Program-made: the position numbers and the translations under genes
In this document: piece after piece, positions 1 to 6,889 of the stretch
How the letters are laid out: each line of letters opens with the position of its first letter
Position numbering within the stretch: the stretch's first letter is position 1
NCBI GenBank assembly: GCA_900767885.1
Contig: CAAGAU010000029.1
Location: forward strand, 1-36,230
Source: Clostridia bacterium
GTDB taxonomy: Bacteria > Bacillota > Clostridia > Christensenellales > Borkfalkiaceae
Direction of reading: 5' to 3'
Length of the DNA: 36,230 bases
Notes under the pieces: model-generated
What the model saw: only the letters and a program-made list of their open reading frames with translations
Database searches by the model: none
What the model was told of the DNA's origin: nothing

Positions 1-27
1 TTCGTCAAGTGGCAGATTTGCAATCTC

Positions 28-576
28 TTATTCGGACATGCTGCTGTTTTTCTTTGCGTCGGCGATAAGTTGCGCTTTGCCTTGCGATACGCCGTATTTT
101 TTCGCAATGGCTGCCGTTTCGTCGTTGTCCGTCGCGGCAGCGTAAACCACGGTATGAACAGACTTGGTTTTTTCAAGAGCCTCTCTCACGACTTCGGAGA
201 CAGATTCTTTCAGTTTTGCGTCGTCGCTTAATTTTTTGTCGAACGAAATCAATACGGTGTCGTTACTTTCCATAAGACCTGCTGCCTTATATGCGGCAAC
301 GGTAACGGAAAGGGCGGATTTAAGACTTTGTCCTTTCAACTCGATTTCTTCTAACAATCTTTCTGCGTCGTCGTTAAGAAAACGTACCGCCTTTACGTTT
401 CCGTTACGGGCAATGACGTACTCAACCCCGGGATTGATTTCCATTGTCACCGTTCCGGCTTCCGCTTCCGTGTTATCGCAACCTACGAGCGGAATCGAGA
501 TACCGATACATAGTGCCAAAACAAGGCAAGTAGCCAATGTCGAAAGCCATCTGAATTTAACTTTTTGTCGTTTCAT
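28..576 (-). CDS. RsgI-like lipoprotein, partner of adjacent sigma factor
   Basis: 182 residues. The N terminus has basic residues, a hydrophobic stretch (about residues 11-31) and a lipobox ending L-V-G-C with Cys33, so it is probably an exported lipoprotein. Residues about 40-100 (TVTMEINPGVEYVI, then VKAVRFLNDDAERLL) resemble the extracytoplasmic middle domain of anti-sigma-I factors (RsgI), which has a conserved 'NP-x-VE' strand and an 'N-x-D/E-(G/A)' turn. The N-terminal cytoplasmic anti-sigma domain usual in RsgI is absent. Its ATG overlaps the sigma-factor stop codon (ATGA), so the two are translationally coupled. A role as sensor or negative partner of that sigma factor is inferred. 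The domain call is from recalled family pattern and is moderately sure. Confidence 0.65.
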   Translation of the reverse strand: MKRQKVKFRWLSTLATCLVLALCIGISIPLVGCDNTEAEAGTVTMEINPGVEYVIARNGNVKAVRFLNDDAERLLEEIELKGQSLKSALSVTVAAYKAAGLMESNDTVLISFDKKLSDDAKLKESVSEVVREALEKTKSVHTVVYAAATDNDETAAIAKKYGVSQGKAQLIADAKKNSSMSE

Positions 577-1133
577 AGATAAATGTCCTCCTTTTCGAGA
601 AGTTTTTTAAGTTCGTTGCGCATACGGAACAATAACGCCTTTATTTTGCTTTCTCTTTCGCCGTACATATCCGCAATATCCCGTATAGAATACAAGAACC
701 AGTATCTGAGAATGAAAATATTGCGTTTCGTTTTTGCTTGAGCGACCAAAAAACGATTTATTACGGACACCAACAACGCTTCTTCCGCAACTTGCTCAAC
801 GCCTTTAACGTCGGGGATACAGTTTTCCAATTCGGACAAAGCAATTTCAACTTGTCCTCCCCCGCGTTTTGCGGCATGGTTGCGCTTGTAGCGATTCAAA
901 GCGAGGTTGCGAGTGATTTTTCCGAGAAACGCAGCCAATCTGTTCGGCCTTTGCGGGGGAATACTGTTCCACGCGCCCAAATAAGTATCGTTGACGCATT
1001 CTTCCGCCTCAAAACGGTCATACAAAATATTGTAAGCGATGGTGTGACAGTAACTCCCGTATTTTTCAGCCGTTGCAGATATTGCGCGTTCTTCTTTTGC
1101 CCAATACAAAGCAATAATTTCCTGATCGATCAT
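573..1133 (-). CDS. ECF-type RNA polymerase sigma factor
   Basis: 186 residues from the ATG at 1133, chosen because AAGGA lies about 7 bases upstream; an in-frame GTG at 1166 has poorer context. Region 2 is visible at about residues 15-90 (the stretch FEAEECVNDTYLGAWNSIPP followed by FLGKITRNLALNRYKR, the usual core-binding and -10 recognition area). Region 4 lies at about residues 125-180, with the HTH-like segment RYWFLYSIRDIADMYGERESKIKALLFRMRNEL. The linker between them is short, as in ECF factors. It would direct RNA polymerase to a small regulon, probably for envelope stress given its lipoprotein partner. Promoter and long leader lie at 1134-1435. The family is clear; the ECF subgroup is not resolved. 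Confidence 0.85.
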   Translation of the reverse strand: MIDQEIIALYWAKEERAISATAEKYGSYCHTIAYNILYDRFEAEECVNDTYLGAWNSIPPQRPNRLAAFLGKITRNLALNRYKRNHAAKRGGGQVEIALSELENCIPDVKGVEQVAEEALLVSVINRFLVAQAKTKRNIFILRYWFLYSIRDIADMYGERESKIKALLFRMRNELKKLLEKEDIYL

Positions 1134-1239
1134 AATGTTCCTTTTCGTTGTGCAACGTCCTTTCACTTATAAAGACAACAAAAAAATCGTCTCGTTGCGT
1201 GAAAACATTAAATTTCTAAAAAAACTCCTTTTGACACAA

Positions 1240-1275
1240 AAAAGCGCAAGGGAAAAGTTCTTTCTCTGCGCTTTT
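1240..1275 (-). terminator. Possible attenuator hairpin in sigma-operon leader
   Basis: On the minus strand AAAAGCGCA pairs with TGCGCTTTT (9 bp, 18-base loop) and runs into TTTTTT, the shape of an intrinsic terminator. It lies between the predicted promoter (1407-1435) and the sigma-factor start (1133), so it could terminate leader transcripts. Regulation by attenuation is inference. Confidence 0.45.
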
Positions 1276-1278
1276 AAA

Positions 1279-1293
1279 CTAAATGTAATTCAT
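1279..1293 (-). CDS. Possible 4-residue leader peptide (MNYI)
   Basis: On the minus strand GGGAGGT (1302-1308) lies 8 bases before ATG-AAT-TAC-ATT-TAG. The mini-ORF ends only 4 bases before the terminator-like hairpin at 1240-1275. That is the geometry expected of a leader peptide coupled to an attenuator, but an ORF this short can arise by chance next to a purine-rich stretch. Confidence 0.25.
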   Translation of the reverse strand: MNYI

Positions 1294-1376
1294 AGGCGGT
1301 TACCTCCCGTCGAGAGTTTTTGGTTTTTACAATTTGTTGTTTTTTGTTCTGCCTCTTTATCTTGTTTTTAACGTTT

Positions 1377-1398
1377 CAGTATCCCTATACGGATACTG
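1377..1398 (-). other. 8-bp inverted repeat at start of sigma-operon transcript
   Basis: CAGTATCC and GGATACTG are perfect arms around a 6-base loop. The repeat begins about 8 bases past the -10 box of the minus-strand promoter at 1407-1435. It could be an operator, or a 5' hairpin that stabilises the mRNA. The sequence does not decide between these. Confidence 0.45.
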
Positions 1399-1406
1399 TT
1401 TGATAT

Positions 1407-1435
1407 ATTATAGCACAAAAGTTTTGTTTTTTCAA
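1407..1435 (-). promoter_or_regulatory. Promoter of sigma factor / lipoprotein operon
   Basis: On the minus strand TTGAAA (1430-1435), a 17-base spacer and a perfect TATAAT (1407-1412). It implies an untranslated leader of about 265 bases. The rest of the 1134-1688 gap holds that leader, the terminator at 1560-1590 and otherwise AT-rich sequence without a recognisable gene. Confidence 0.7.
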
Positions 1436-1559
1436 GTTTTAACGCACTCGGTTGTATGAAATGTGTACGATTATGCAACTCGTCTGTTAAATTATCGCAT
1501 TAATTATTTAGTTTTCCAAGCCAAATAAGTCAACCATAACCATATTAGTGAAAACAAAA

Positions 1560-1590
1560 AAAGACTCACGAAAAAAATTCGCAAGCCTTT
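1560..1590 (-). terminator. Terminator downstream of glycosidase gene
   Basis: AAAGGCTTGCGA pairs with TCGTGAGTCTTT (12 pairs, three of them G-U) around an AT-rich loop. It is followed on the minus strand by a run of T, about 100 bases past the stop codon of the 1689-3308 gene. Confidence 0.7.
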
Positions 1591-1688
1591 CTTTTTCGTT
1601 TGAAAGAGCAATTCTATAATTTAGTTTTAATAATTCCCTATAACAACTCCGCTTACGTCCGACTTCTTTTTTTAATTGTTACGTTAAA

Positions 1689-3308
1689 TTATTTAACTAT
1701 TTTTATACAATCGGGAGCGTGAACGTCGGTTTTTAAACTTCCGTCCGTCATCTTTTCACACTCGACGATTATCTCGCCGTAAGGCGTGGGATACGATCCC
1801 TTTAACTTGTTAAGACCGTACATATTCGGTTTAACCGAATACTCGTCGCAACCGATTTTGTTTATTCCTAAAATATTCTCCGACATATACGCAACTACGC
1901 CGCTCGACCAACCGTGGCAAAGACTGTGTCTGTACCCCTTGTAGCAGAATCTGCCGAAATCGCCGTGAATATCCTTTTTATCTCCGCCGGGCATTTCGTC
2001 AATTTTTGCGGCATTTTCAGCCCACTCGACGTCAAAATCTTCCCAGAAAGTGGTTGCGCCGAGTTCGAGCATCTTGCCGTAATAAGTCTTTATCATGTCA
2101 AAAACTTCGGCGTGTCTGCCGTATTCTTCCAGAGCGGTAAATATAAAGTAGTTAAGAAACGTAGTAAGACCCTTTGCCCCGCCGCAAAGCATAACTTTTT
2201 CGTTCTGTGCGTTTTTCTCGCCTGCCAGTACGCCGAATGCGGCAATCTGCTTATGTTTTTTGATATCATAAGCCTTTTTGTTGAGCCGTTTATACGCCTT
2301 TTCGGCAATTTCCGAATTAAAGCCGAATTCTTTTAAAAGCGGGCGCATTTTATCTATGGTCATACGGAGCAAATAATTAGTTCCTGCCGTTTCCTCGTAT
2401 TTTTTCAACAGCGACTCGTCGGCAGGCTCGTCGCTGTCTGCGGCATAATGCGTTGCCCAGTCGATAAAGTTAAACGGAAAATTTACGTCGCCGTCTTCGT
2501 TTACGCAGGCGCACAAATCGTTTAAAATTCTCTCGGCAAACGCGCGGTTTTCTATTACGAATCCCTTATCGTCGGAACGGAAGTAGTATTCGCATAAATT
2601 CATCAGCCACCACGCCGAATAAGCGGGAATGTTGTTCATCCAACTGCCTTCGGGCGTTTGTTCGCGACAAAAAATAAGCGAATTTTTTATTTCCGCGATA
2701 TTGCCGAAAAGACAGTACGCCGCTTTTGTTTCGGAATAAATATCGCCTATCCACACCAACCTGTCGCGCTTGATTCCGTCCCAGAGATAACCGTTTCTGA
2801 TACATAAATTAAGCGTTTCGGCGGCAGTATGCCATATTTCGTTCAAAAGTTTATCGTCGCTTTCAAAACTGCCGATATATTCGCGTTTTTCGTCTTCGGC
2901 CGCGACTACGGATTTTATCGAACATTTGCCCGATAAAAAATCTATGCGGACAAAACGAAAACCCGTCTGACCGAACGTCATATCGGAATATTTTTGTAAA
3001 GAAACTATCATATCGCGGACGGAATGGTCGTTGGTCGCGCCCTTTTCGCCTATCTCCGCGCAAGTTTCGCCGACCGACTCGCCAAAGCGGATACGAACGC
3101 GGTTTTCGCCCTCCGTCGAATAATTAAGAATCCTTACTCCGCCCGAAATTTCCTTGCCGAAATCGAGTATAATATAGCCTTTGCCGTTTATTTCGGTAAC
3201 GCATTGTTCGCATAAACCGATTTGCAACGTCTTTTTTATAAATAAATTTTCAACCTTTTTAACTTCGCCGTCGCATTTTATAACGGCTTTGGGTAATAAG
3301 TACCTCAT
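1689..3308 (-). CDS. Alpha-L-rhamnosidase-like glycoside hydrolase (GH78-type)
   Basis: 539 residues from the ATG at 3308; an in-frame TTG at 3359 would add 17. The N-terminal third looks like the beta-sandwich part of GH78 enzymes (YIILDFGKEISGGVRI). At about residues 175-200 the segment DGIKRDRLVWIGDIYSE matches the family's acidic 'D-G-x(2)-RDR-x(2)-W-x-GD' catalytic stretch. Later motifs ATTFWEDFD and SLCHGWSSGVVAYM fit the conserved Glu and the 'H-W-x-x-G' of the alpha/alpha-barrel. It is shorter than many GH78 proteins (often 700-1000 residues) and no signal peptide is seen, so cytoplasmic action on imported oligosaccharides is likely. Substrate specificity cannot be read. It has its own promoter (3399-3427), and a hairpin just upstream of the ATG may affect translation. 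Confidence 0.7.
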   Translation of the reverse strand: MRYLLPKAVIKCDGEVKKVENLFIKKTLQIGLCEQCVTEINGKGYIILDFGKEISGGVRILNYSTEGENRVRIRFGESVGETCAEIGEKGATNDHSVRDMIVSLQKYSDMTFGQTGFRFVRIDFLSGKCSIKSVVAAEDEKREYIGSFESDDKLLNEIWHTAAETLNLCIRNGYLWDGIKRDRLVWIGDIYSETKAAYCLFGNIAEIKNSLIFCREQTPEGSWMNNIPAYSAWWLMNLCEYYFRSDDKGFVIENRAFAERILNDLCACVNEDGDVNFPFNFIDWATHYAADSDEPADESLLKKYEETAGTNYLLRMTIDKMRPLLKEFGFNSEIAEKAYKRLNKKAYDIKKHKQIAAFGVLAGEKNAQNEKVMLCGGAKGLTTFLNYFIFTALEEYGRHAEVFDMIKTYYGKMLELGATTFWEDFDVEWAENAAKIDEMPGGDKKDIHGDFGRFCYKGYRHSLCHGWSSGVVAYMSENILGINKIGCDEYSVKPNMYGLNKLKGSYPTPYGEIIVECEKMTDGSLKTDVHAPDCIKIVK

Positions 3309-3398
3309 ACAAAATTCCCGGCGCGACACGCGCCGATCTCCGTCAATGAATTTTAGCAAACAAACGCATAAACTCCGCTGTTTGCATTTATCGAATCT

Positions 3399-3427
3399 AT
3401 TTTATATTTTTTTCGCCCGTTTGTCAA
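3399..3427 (-). promoter_or_regulatory. Promoter of glycosidase gene
   Basis: On the minus strand TTGACA (3422-3427), a 17-base spacer and TAAAAT (3399-3404). Transcription should begin near 3391, about 80 bases before the preferred ATG. Confidence 0.75.
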
Positions 3428-3497
3428 AACATTTGAGCATTTATCCCGACTAATTTAATTTTTAACATAATTCTTACAAAAAAAACAACTCTTATTG

Positions 3498-3528
3498 AAA
3501 AAAAAACGGAACGGCGTAACCGTTCCGT
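3498..3528 (-). terminator. rpsI: Terminator of rplM-rpsI operon
   Basis: On the minus strand ACGGAACGG pairs with CCGTTCCGT (9 bp, 5-base loop) followed by nine T, starting about 12 bases after the rpsI stop codon. It is a strong intrinsic terminator. Confidence 0.92.
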
Positions 3529-3540
3529 AATTTTTTGAAA

Positions 3541-3954
3541 TCATCTCTTGGAGAACTGAGGAGCGCGACGAGCCTTTTTTAAGCCGTACTTCTTTCTTTC
3601 CTTCATTCTCGGATCTCTCGTAAGGTAACCTTCCTTTTTAAGAGCGGGGCGAAGTTCGGGTTCCGCAACTACCAACGCACGGGCAACGCCGTGGCGGATT
3701 GCGCCTGCCTGACCGGTAAAGCCGCCGCCGATAACGTTTACGAATACGTCGTATTTAGAATCGGTTTCGGTTAACACGAGGGGTTGTCTTATAATAAGTT
3801 TAAGGGTGTCGAGATCGCAATACTCATCGATGCTTCTGCCGTTAATGGTGATTGCGCCCGTACCGCCGGGGATAAGTCTTACGCGAGCGATCGCGCTCTT
3901 TCTTCTACCGGTTCCCCAGTATTGAAGTTTCTTTTTTACAGATACTTTAGCCAT
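3541..3954 (-). CDS. rpsI: 30S ribosomal protein S9
   Basis: 137 residues, the usual S9 length. The N-terminal segment YWGTGRRKSAIARVRL is the S9 signature. GGGFTGQAGAIRHGVARAL and the basic C-terminal tail ending QFSKR, which reaches into the P site in the small subunit, are conserved. It follows rplM by 16 bases, as in most bacteria, and ends in a strong terminator. It is co-transcribed with rplM from the promoter at 4539-4567, so any control at the leader acts on both proteins. Nothing unusual is seen. Confidence 0.98.
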   Translation of the reverse strand: MAKVSVKKKLQYWGTGRRKSAIARVRLIPGGTGAITINGRSIDEYCDLDTLKLIIRQPLVLTETDSKYDVFVNVIGGGFTGQAGAIRHGVARALVVAEPELRPALKKEGYLTRDPRMKERKKYGLKKARRAPQFSKR

Positions 3955-3970
3955 AATCTCTTATCCTCCG

Positions 3971-4405
3971 TTACTTTCCGAGTTTCAACTCGATAGGCTG
4001 TTGAGCCTGATGATTATGCTCTGCGCCTTTGTAAACGCGAAGTTTGGTGAGCATTTGTCTGCCGAGGCTGTTCTTGGGTAACATACCTTTGATTGCTTCG
4101 TATACGGCAAGGTCGGACTTTTCAGCCATCATTCTGTCGTAGGGAACCTGCTTAAGACCGCCTATATAACCCGTATGATAAGTGTAAAGTTTCTGCTCGA
4201 GTTTTTTACCCGTCAGAACAACTTTATCGGTGTTGAGTACGATAACGAAATCGCCCGTATCCACGTGGGGGGTAAACGTAGGTTTGTTTTTACCTCTCAA
4301 AATAGCGGCGACTTGCGACGCGAGCCTGCCGAGCGGCATATCGGTTGCGTCAACGACGTACCATTTTCTTTCAACGTTCTGGCTGTTTGCCATAAAAGTT
4401 TTCAT
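3971..4405 (-). CDS. rplM: 50S ribosomal protein L13
   Basis: 144 residues from ATG 4405, chosen because GGAG lies 8 bases upstream; the open frame extends 10 codons further without a ribosome site. L13 hallmarks are KWYVVDATDMPLGRLASQ near the N terminus, 'FTPHVDTGDFVIVLN' in the middle and 'MLPKNSLGRQMLTKLRVYKGAEHNHQAQQP' at the C-terminal side. It is an early-assembly 23S rRNA-binding protein. It leads the rplM-rpsI pair, with a structured leader (4406-4533) that may carry autoregulation by L13. Confidence 0.98.
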   Translation of the reverse strand: MKTFMANSQNVERKWYVVDATDMPLGRLASQVAAILRGKNKPTFTPHVDTGDFVIVLNTDKVVLTGKKLEQKLYTYHTGYIGGLKQVPYDRMMAEKSDLAVYEAIKGMLPKNSLGRQMLTKLRVYKGAEHNHQAQQPIELKLGK

Positions 4406-4533
4406 CGTGAATTCTCCAAATAATTTATAATTCAAAAGGCAAAACGCCGTCGGAGGGGCTGGGTTCTTCTTGCGTACCTTTATAAACCTGTTCGTCCGTT
4501 CACAGGGCGCAAAAGTCCCTATAAATTCAGACT
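4406..4533 (-). ncRNA. Putative L13-type ribosomal leader RNA
   Basis: The leader between the promoter and the rplM start is about 130 bases. On the minus strand it has several pairable segments, for example CCTGT/ACAGG around a 10-base loop and AGGG/CCCT. Firmicutes commonly carry an autoregulatory L13 leader at this position (Rfam L13_leader). Assignment is by position and apparent structure; a covariance search was not possible. Confidence 0.5.
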
Positions 4534-4538
4534 AAATA

Positions 4539-4567
4539 ATTTTAGTAGATTTTACGCCTTTTGTCAA
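4539..4567 (-). promoter_or_regulatory. rplM-rpsI promoter
   Basis: On the minus strand a perfect TTGACA (4562-4567), a 17-base spacer and TAAAAT (4539-4544), upstream of the rplM leader. Confidence 0.85.
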
Positions 4568-4633
4568 GCGTTTTGCCGTAATAAACAAAAAAATTTATAA
4601 AATTTATTCGCGATGACAAAATCTTGTCTTAAA

Positions 4634-4670
4634 TATTGTTAATAATCAAAAGTATTGTTAATAATCAAAA
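4634..4670. repeat. Two tandem copies of an 18-base AT-rich unit
   Basis: TATTGTTAATAATCAAAA occurs at 4634-4651 and again at 4653-4670, giving a 19-base period. It lies between the divergent rplM promoter and the promoter of the small membrane gene. It could be a pair of protein-binding sites or simple replication slippage. Confidence 0.7.
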
Positions 4671-4720
4671 TAACAAATCTTCGGTCGGCATACATTTTAT
4701 CAGGCTTCGACTGATTTTAC

Positions 4721-4749
4721 TTGACTTTCAGGCAACGCCTGAATATAAT
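4721..4749 (+). promoter_or_regulatory. Promoter with a palindromic operator filling the spacer
   Basis: TTGACT (4721-4726), a 17-base spacer and a perfect TATAAT (4744-4749). The spacer is exactly the palindrome TTCAGGC-AAC-GCCTGAA (4727-4743). A repressor bound there would block RNA polymerase. It drives the small membrane protein gene at 4780. Confidence 0.85.
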
Positions 4750-4779
4750 GTAAGTAACTAAAGCAACGCCGGAGAACTT

Positions 4780-5067
4780 ATGAAAGACAAAGTTGACAAA
4801 ATTAAAGAACTGAAAGCACTTATAATCGTTATGGGTATACTGCTTGCCATACGCGCGTCTTTTACGTATTTTGATTTTGGTTACTATGGCAAGTGTAATT
4901 TTTGGAACAATCTCCCCCACTCAACCGAAAGCGCAAACAGGTTATTGGATGCAATACTACACTTTGGATCAATAATAGTCCCCATTATAAATATAGCGTT
5001 GCCCATACTGCTCGGGTTAGCGATTATAATCGTAGTAGAATTGATTTTTATAAAAAACGAAAATTAA
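4780..5067 (+). CDS. Small two-helix membrane protein, unknown function
   Basis: 95 residues; GGAG lies 5 bases before the ATG. Two hydrophobic segments are visible: about residues 13-31 (ALIIVMGILLAIRASFTYF) and about 65-90 (IVPIINIALPILLGLAIIIVVELIFI). The loop between contains a Cys and aromatic residues. The short N terminus is lysine-rich, suggesting it stays in the cytoplasm. No family is recognised. It is a lone plus-strand gene sitting inside the otherwise conserved minus-strand truA-rplM junction, with its own strong, probably repressed promoter and a hairpin after it. Small membrane proteins of this kind are often stress- or toxin-related, but nothing here proves that. Confidence 0.75.
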   Translation: MKDKVDKIKELKALIIVMGILLAIRASFTYFDFGYYGKCNFWNNLPHSTESANRLLDAILHFGSIIVPIINIALPILLGLAIIIVVELIFIKNEN

Positions 5068-5112
5068 AATACGCCCTGTCTGACGGCTGTATCCGTTGGG
5101 CAGGGCGTATTA
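5068..5112 (+). terminator. Hairpin terminator after small membrane gene
   Basis: AATACGCCCTG pairs with CAGGGCGTATT (11 bp) around a 21-base region that itself contains a small ACGG/CCGT hairpin. The T run is weak on the plus strand (ACTTTTG) and better on the minus strand (TTTTAATTTT), so it may act in both directions. Confidence 0.65.
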
Positions 5113-5135
5113 CTTTTGTCTGACGCGGCGCAAAA

Positions 5136-5274
5136 TATCCCCTATCGGCACTCCGTGCCACTTCGCCTACGCGGCGGACGCGCCCCTTTTGTCGCTATCG
5201 CGACATTTCCCCCGTTTCAGCGGGGGAATCTACCCCGAAGGAGGAAGTGGCGGCAACGCCGCCGATAGGGGATA
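5136..5274. repeat. Type B multi-hairpin intergenic repeat, complete copy
   Basis: The ends are a perfect 14-bp inverted repeat, TATCCCCTATCGGC (5136-5149) and its complement (5261-5274). Inside are several smaller hairpins: GGCAC/GTGCC, GTCGC/GCGAC and a CCCC/GGGG stem. Related ends recur at 26399-26410 with 26608-26619, and a half copy at 22602-22649. No protein is encoded. It resembles a miniature inverted-repeat element; mobility is inferred. Confidence 0.75.
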
Positions 5275-5333
5275 AAATTTTCGCTATTTCACCTCTGGGT
5301 CGCCGAGCCTGCGGCAAGCCTTTTAAACCGCAA

Positions 5334-6068
5334 TCACACGTACTCGGCGTTTTTAAGCGTAAGCCCTTTAGCGGGCATAGTCTTACCGGCGAGTCCGCGA
5401 TTTTTGCCGTCAATAATATCCTTCATTGCCTCGGGCGGAATTTTGCCCTCGCCTATTTTTACGAGCGTGCCGACTATTATCCTTACCATATTATATAAAA
5501 AGCCGTTGCCGCATACGGTAAAGGAAATATCGTTTCCGTTCTCGCCCATATCGGCGGAATATATTTCGCGCACGGTATCTTTTACGGAAGAATTGCTTGC
5601 CAGAAAGCACTTAAAATCGTGCTTACCCAAAAGGTAGGCGCATGCCTCGCGCATTTTTTTTACGTCAAGCGGAGCGGGAACGCGCGTCGCGTACCTTTCT
5701 TTAAGCGGCAAAGCAGTTTCGCTTACGTACAGGCGATATTCGTACGTCTTGCGCTTTGCCGAAAATCGGGCGTGAAACCCTTCTTCCGCCGCCGCGCTTT
5801 CGAGAATTTTCACGTCGGCGGGAAGTAACGGATTAAGCGCGGCGGCGTACTTTTCGGGCGGCACGGTTGCCGAAACGTCGAAATGCGCCGTCTGCCTTTC
5901 GGCGTGAACGCCGCTGTCCGTCCTCCCGCTGCCCACAAGATTGACTTTTTCGCCCGTTAATCGCGTTATAGCCTTTTCTATTTCCTCTTGCACGGTTCTG
6001 TCGCCTGCCTGAATCTGCCAGCCGCAAAAATCAGTCCCGTCGTATTGAATTACGAGTTTTATTCTCAA
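5334..6068 (-). CDS. truA: tRNA pseudouridine(38-40) synthase TruA
   Basis: 244 residues, normal TruA length. It isomerises uridines 38-40 of the tRNA anticodon arm. The catalytic aspartate is Asp51 in GSGRTDSGVHA; the N-terminal YDGTDFCGWQ and the C-terminal NGFLYNMVRIIVGTLVKIGEG are family signatures. The start is TTG (6066-6068), overlapping the ecfT stop codon as TTGA, so translation is probably coupled to ecfT. It closes the ecf operon; rplM-rpsI, its usual downstream neighbours, follow only after the inserted 4780-5274 region. Confidence 0.97.
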   Translation of the reverse strand: MRIKLVIQYDGTDFCGWQIQAGDRTVQEEIEKAITRLTGEKVNLVGSGRTDSGVHAERQTAHFDVSATVPPEKYAAALNPLLPADVKILESAAAEEGFHARFSAKRKTYEYRLYVSETALPLKERYATRVPAPLDVKKMREACAYLLGKHDFKCFLASNSSVKDTVREIYSADMGENGNDISFTVCGNGFLYNMVRIIVGTLVKIGEGKIPPEAMKDIIDGKNRGLAGKTMPAKGLTLKNAEYV

Positions 6069-6889
6069 AATATCACCGCCAGAAGTTGCGCGCCGTAGGC
6101 GTTTAACAAAAATACGCCCGTAACCGCCGCCGCGGTAAGTATTACCGCCAACGGGTCGCGCCAGGTAAATTTCAACTTTTTATATTTCACCCTGTTTTTA
6201 CTGCCCGCGTAGCAACGTGCCTCCATGGCGTCGCCGAGTTCGTCCGCGCGGCGGAACGCGCTTACGAGCAAGGGTATAAGCACGGGTACGAGCGCTTTTA
6301 CGCGCTTTATTATATTTCCGCTTTCAAAATCCGCTCCGCGCGCCTTTTGCGCGTTTATTATTCTTTCCGTTTCGCTCGCGAGCGTGGGTATAAACCTCAA
6401 AGCAATAGAAGTTACAAGCGCGAGTTCGTGTACGGGGAATTTAATTAAAGCGAGCGGTTTTAACAAACTTTCTATTCCGTCGGTTAAATTCACGGGCGTG
6501 GTGGTCAGCGTTAAAACGCTGCTGCCGAGTACCAACGAAATAAGCCTTGCGCCGATAAACGCGGCGTTTAAAAGTCCCTCTTTGGTTATCACCCAGAAGT
6601 AGACCGTATCGCCCTCCTTCGGCTTATAAAAAAGCACGTTTAAAAGCGCGGTGAAAATAAGCAAAAAGATTATGCCCTTTACGCTTTTAAGCACCGATTT
6701 TACGGGTACGGACGAAAACGCGACCGCCACGCATAAAAACAATACCGGTACGGCGAGCGACAAAAATGATTTTGCCGCAAAAACCGCCACGAGATAGGCT
6801 ATTAAAATAAGTATTTTAACGCGCGGATCGAGTTTGTGTACGAAAGACGAGGACGGATAGTAACTGCCGAAAGAAACGTCGCTTAACAT
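6065..6889 (-). CDS. ecfT: ECF transporter transmembrane subunit EcfT
   Basis: 274 residues from ATG 6889, which overlaps the end of ecfA2 by 7 bases; an upstream in-frame ATG at 6934 lies deeper in ecfA2. EcfT is the scaffold of energy-coupling-factor vitamin and metal importers: it joins the two ATPases to interchangeable substrate-binding S proteins. Several transmembrane segments are visible in the N-terminal 120 residues and one at the C terminus. The coupling motifs are AQKARGAD and AMEARCYAG; the second has Cys where the family's Ala-Arg-Gly usually has Gly. A general (group II) ECF module serving unlinked S components is likely, since none is encoded nearby. Confidence 0.94.
   Translation of the reverse strand: MLSDVSFGSYYPSSSFVHKLDPRVKILILIAYLVAVFAAKSFLSLAVPVLFLCVAVAFSSVPVKSVLKSVKGIIFLLIFTALLNVLFYKPKEGDTVYFWVITKEGLLNAAFIGARLISLVLGSSVLTLTTTPVNLTDGIESLLKPLALIKFPVHELALVTSIALRFIPTLASETERIINAQKARGADFESGNIIKRVKALVPVLIPLLVSAFRRADELGDAMEARCYAGSKNRVKYKKLKFTWRDPLAVILTAAAVTGVFLLNAYGAQLLAVIF

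Noticed and set aside
1134..1400. Known metabolite riboswitch in the sigma-operon leader
   Set aside because: No conserved core of common classes (SAM, TPP, c-di-GMP, preQ1, glycine) could be matched by eye; only an attenuator-like hairpin is supported.
4634..4670. Replication-origin iterons or DnaA boxes
   Set aside because: Only two 18-base copies, no TTATCCACA-type boxes and no replication gene nearby.
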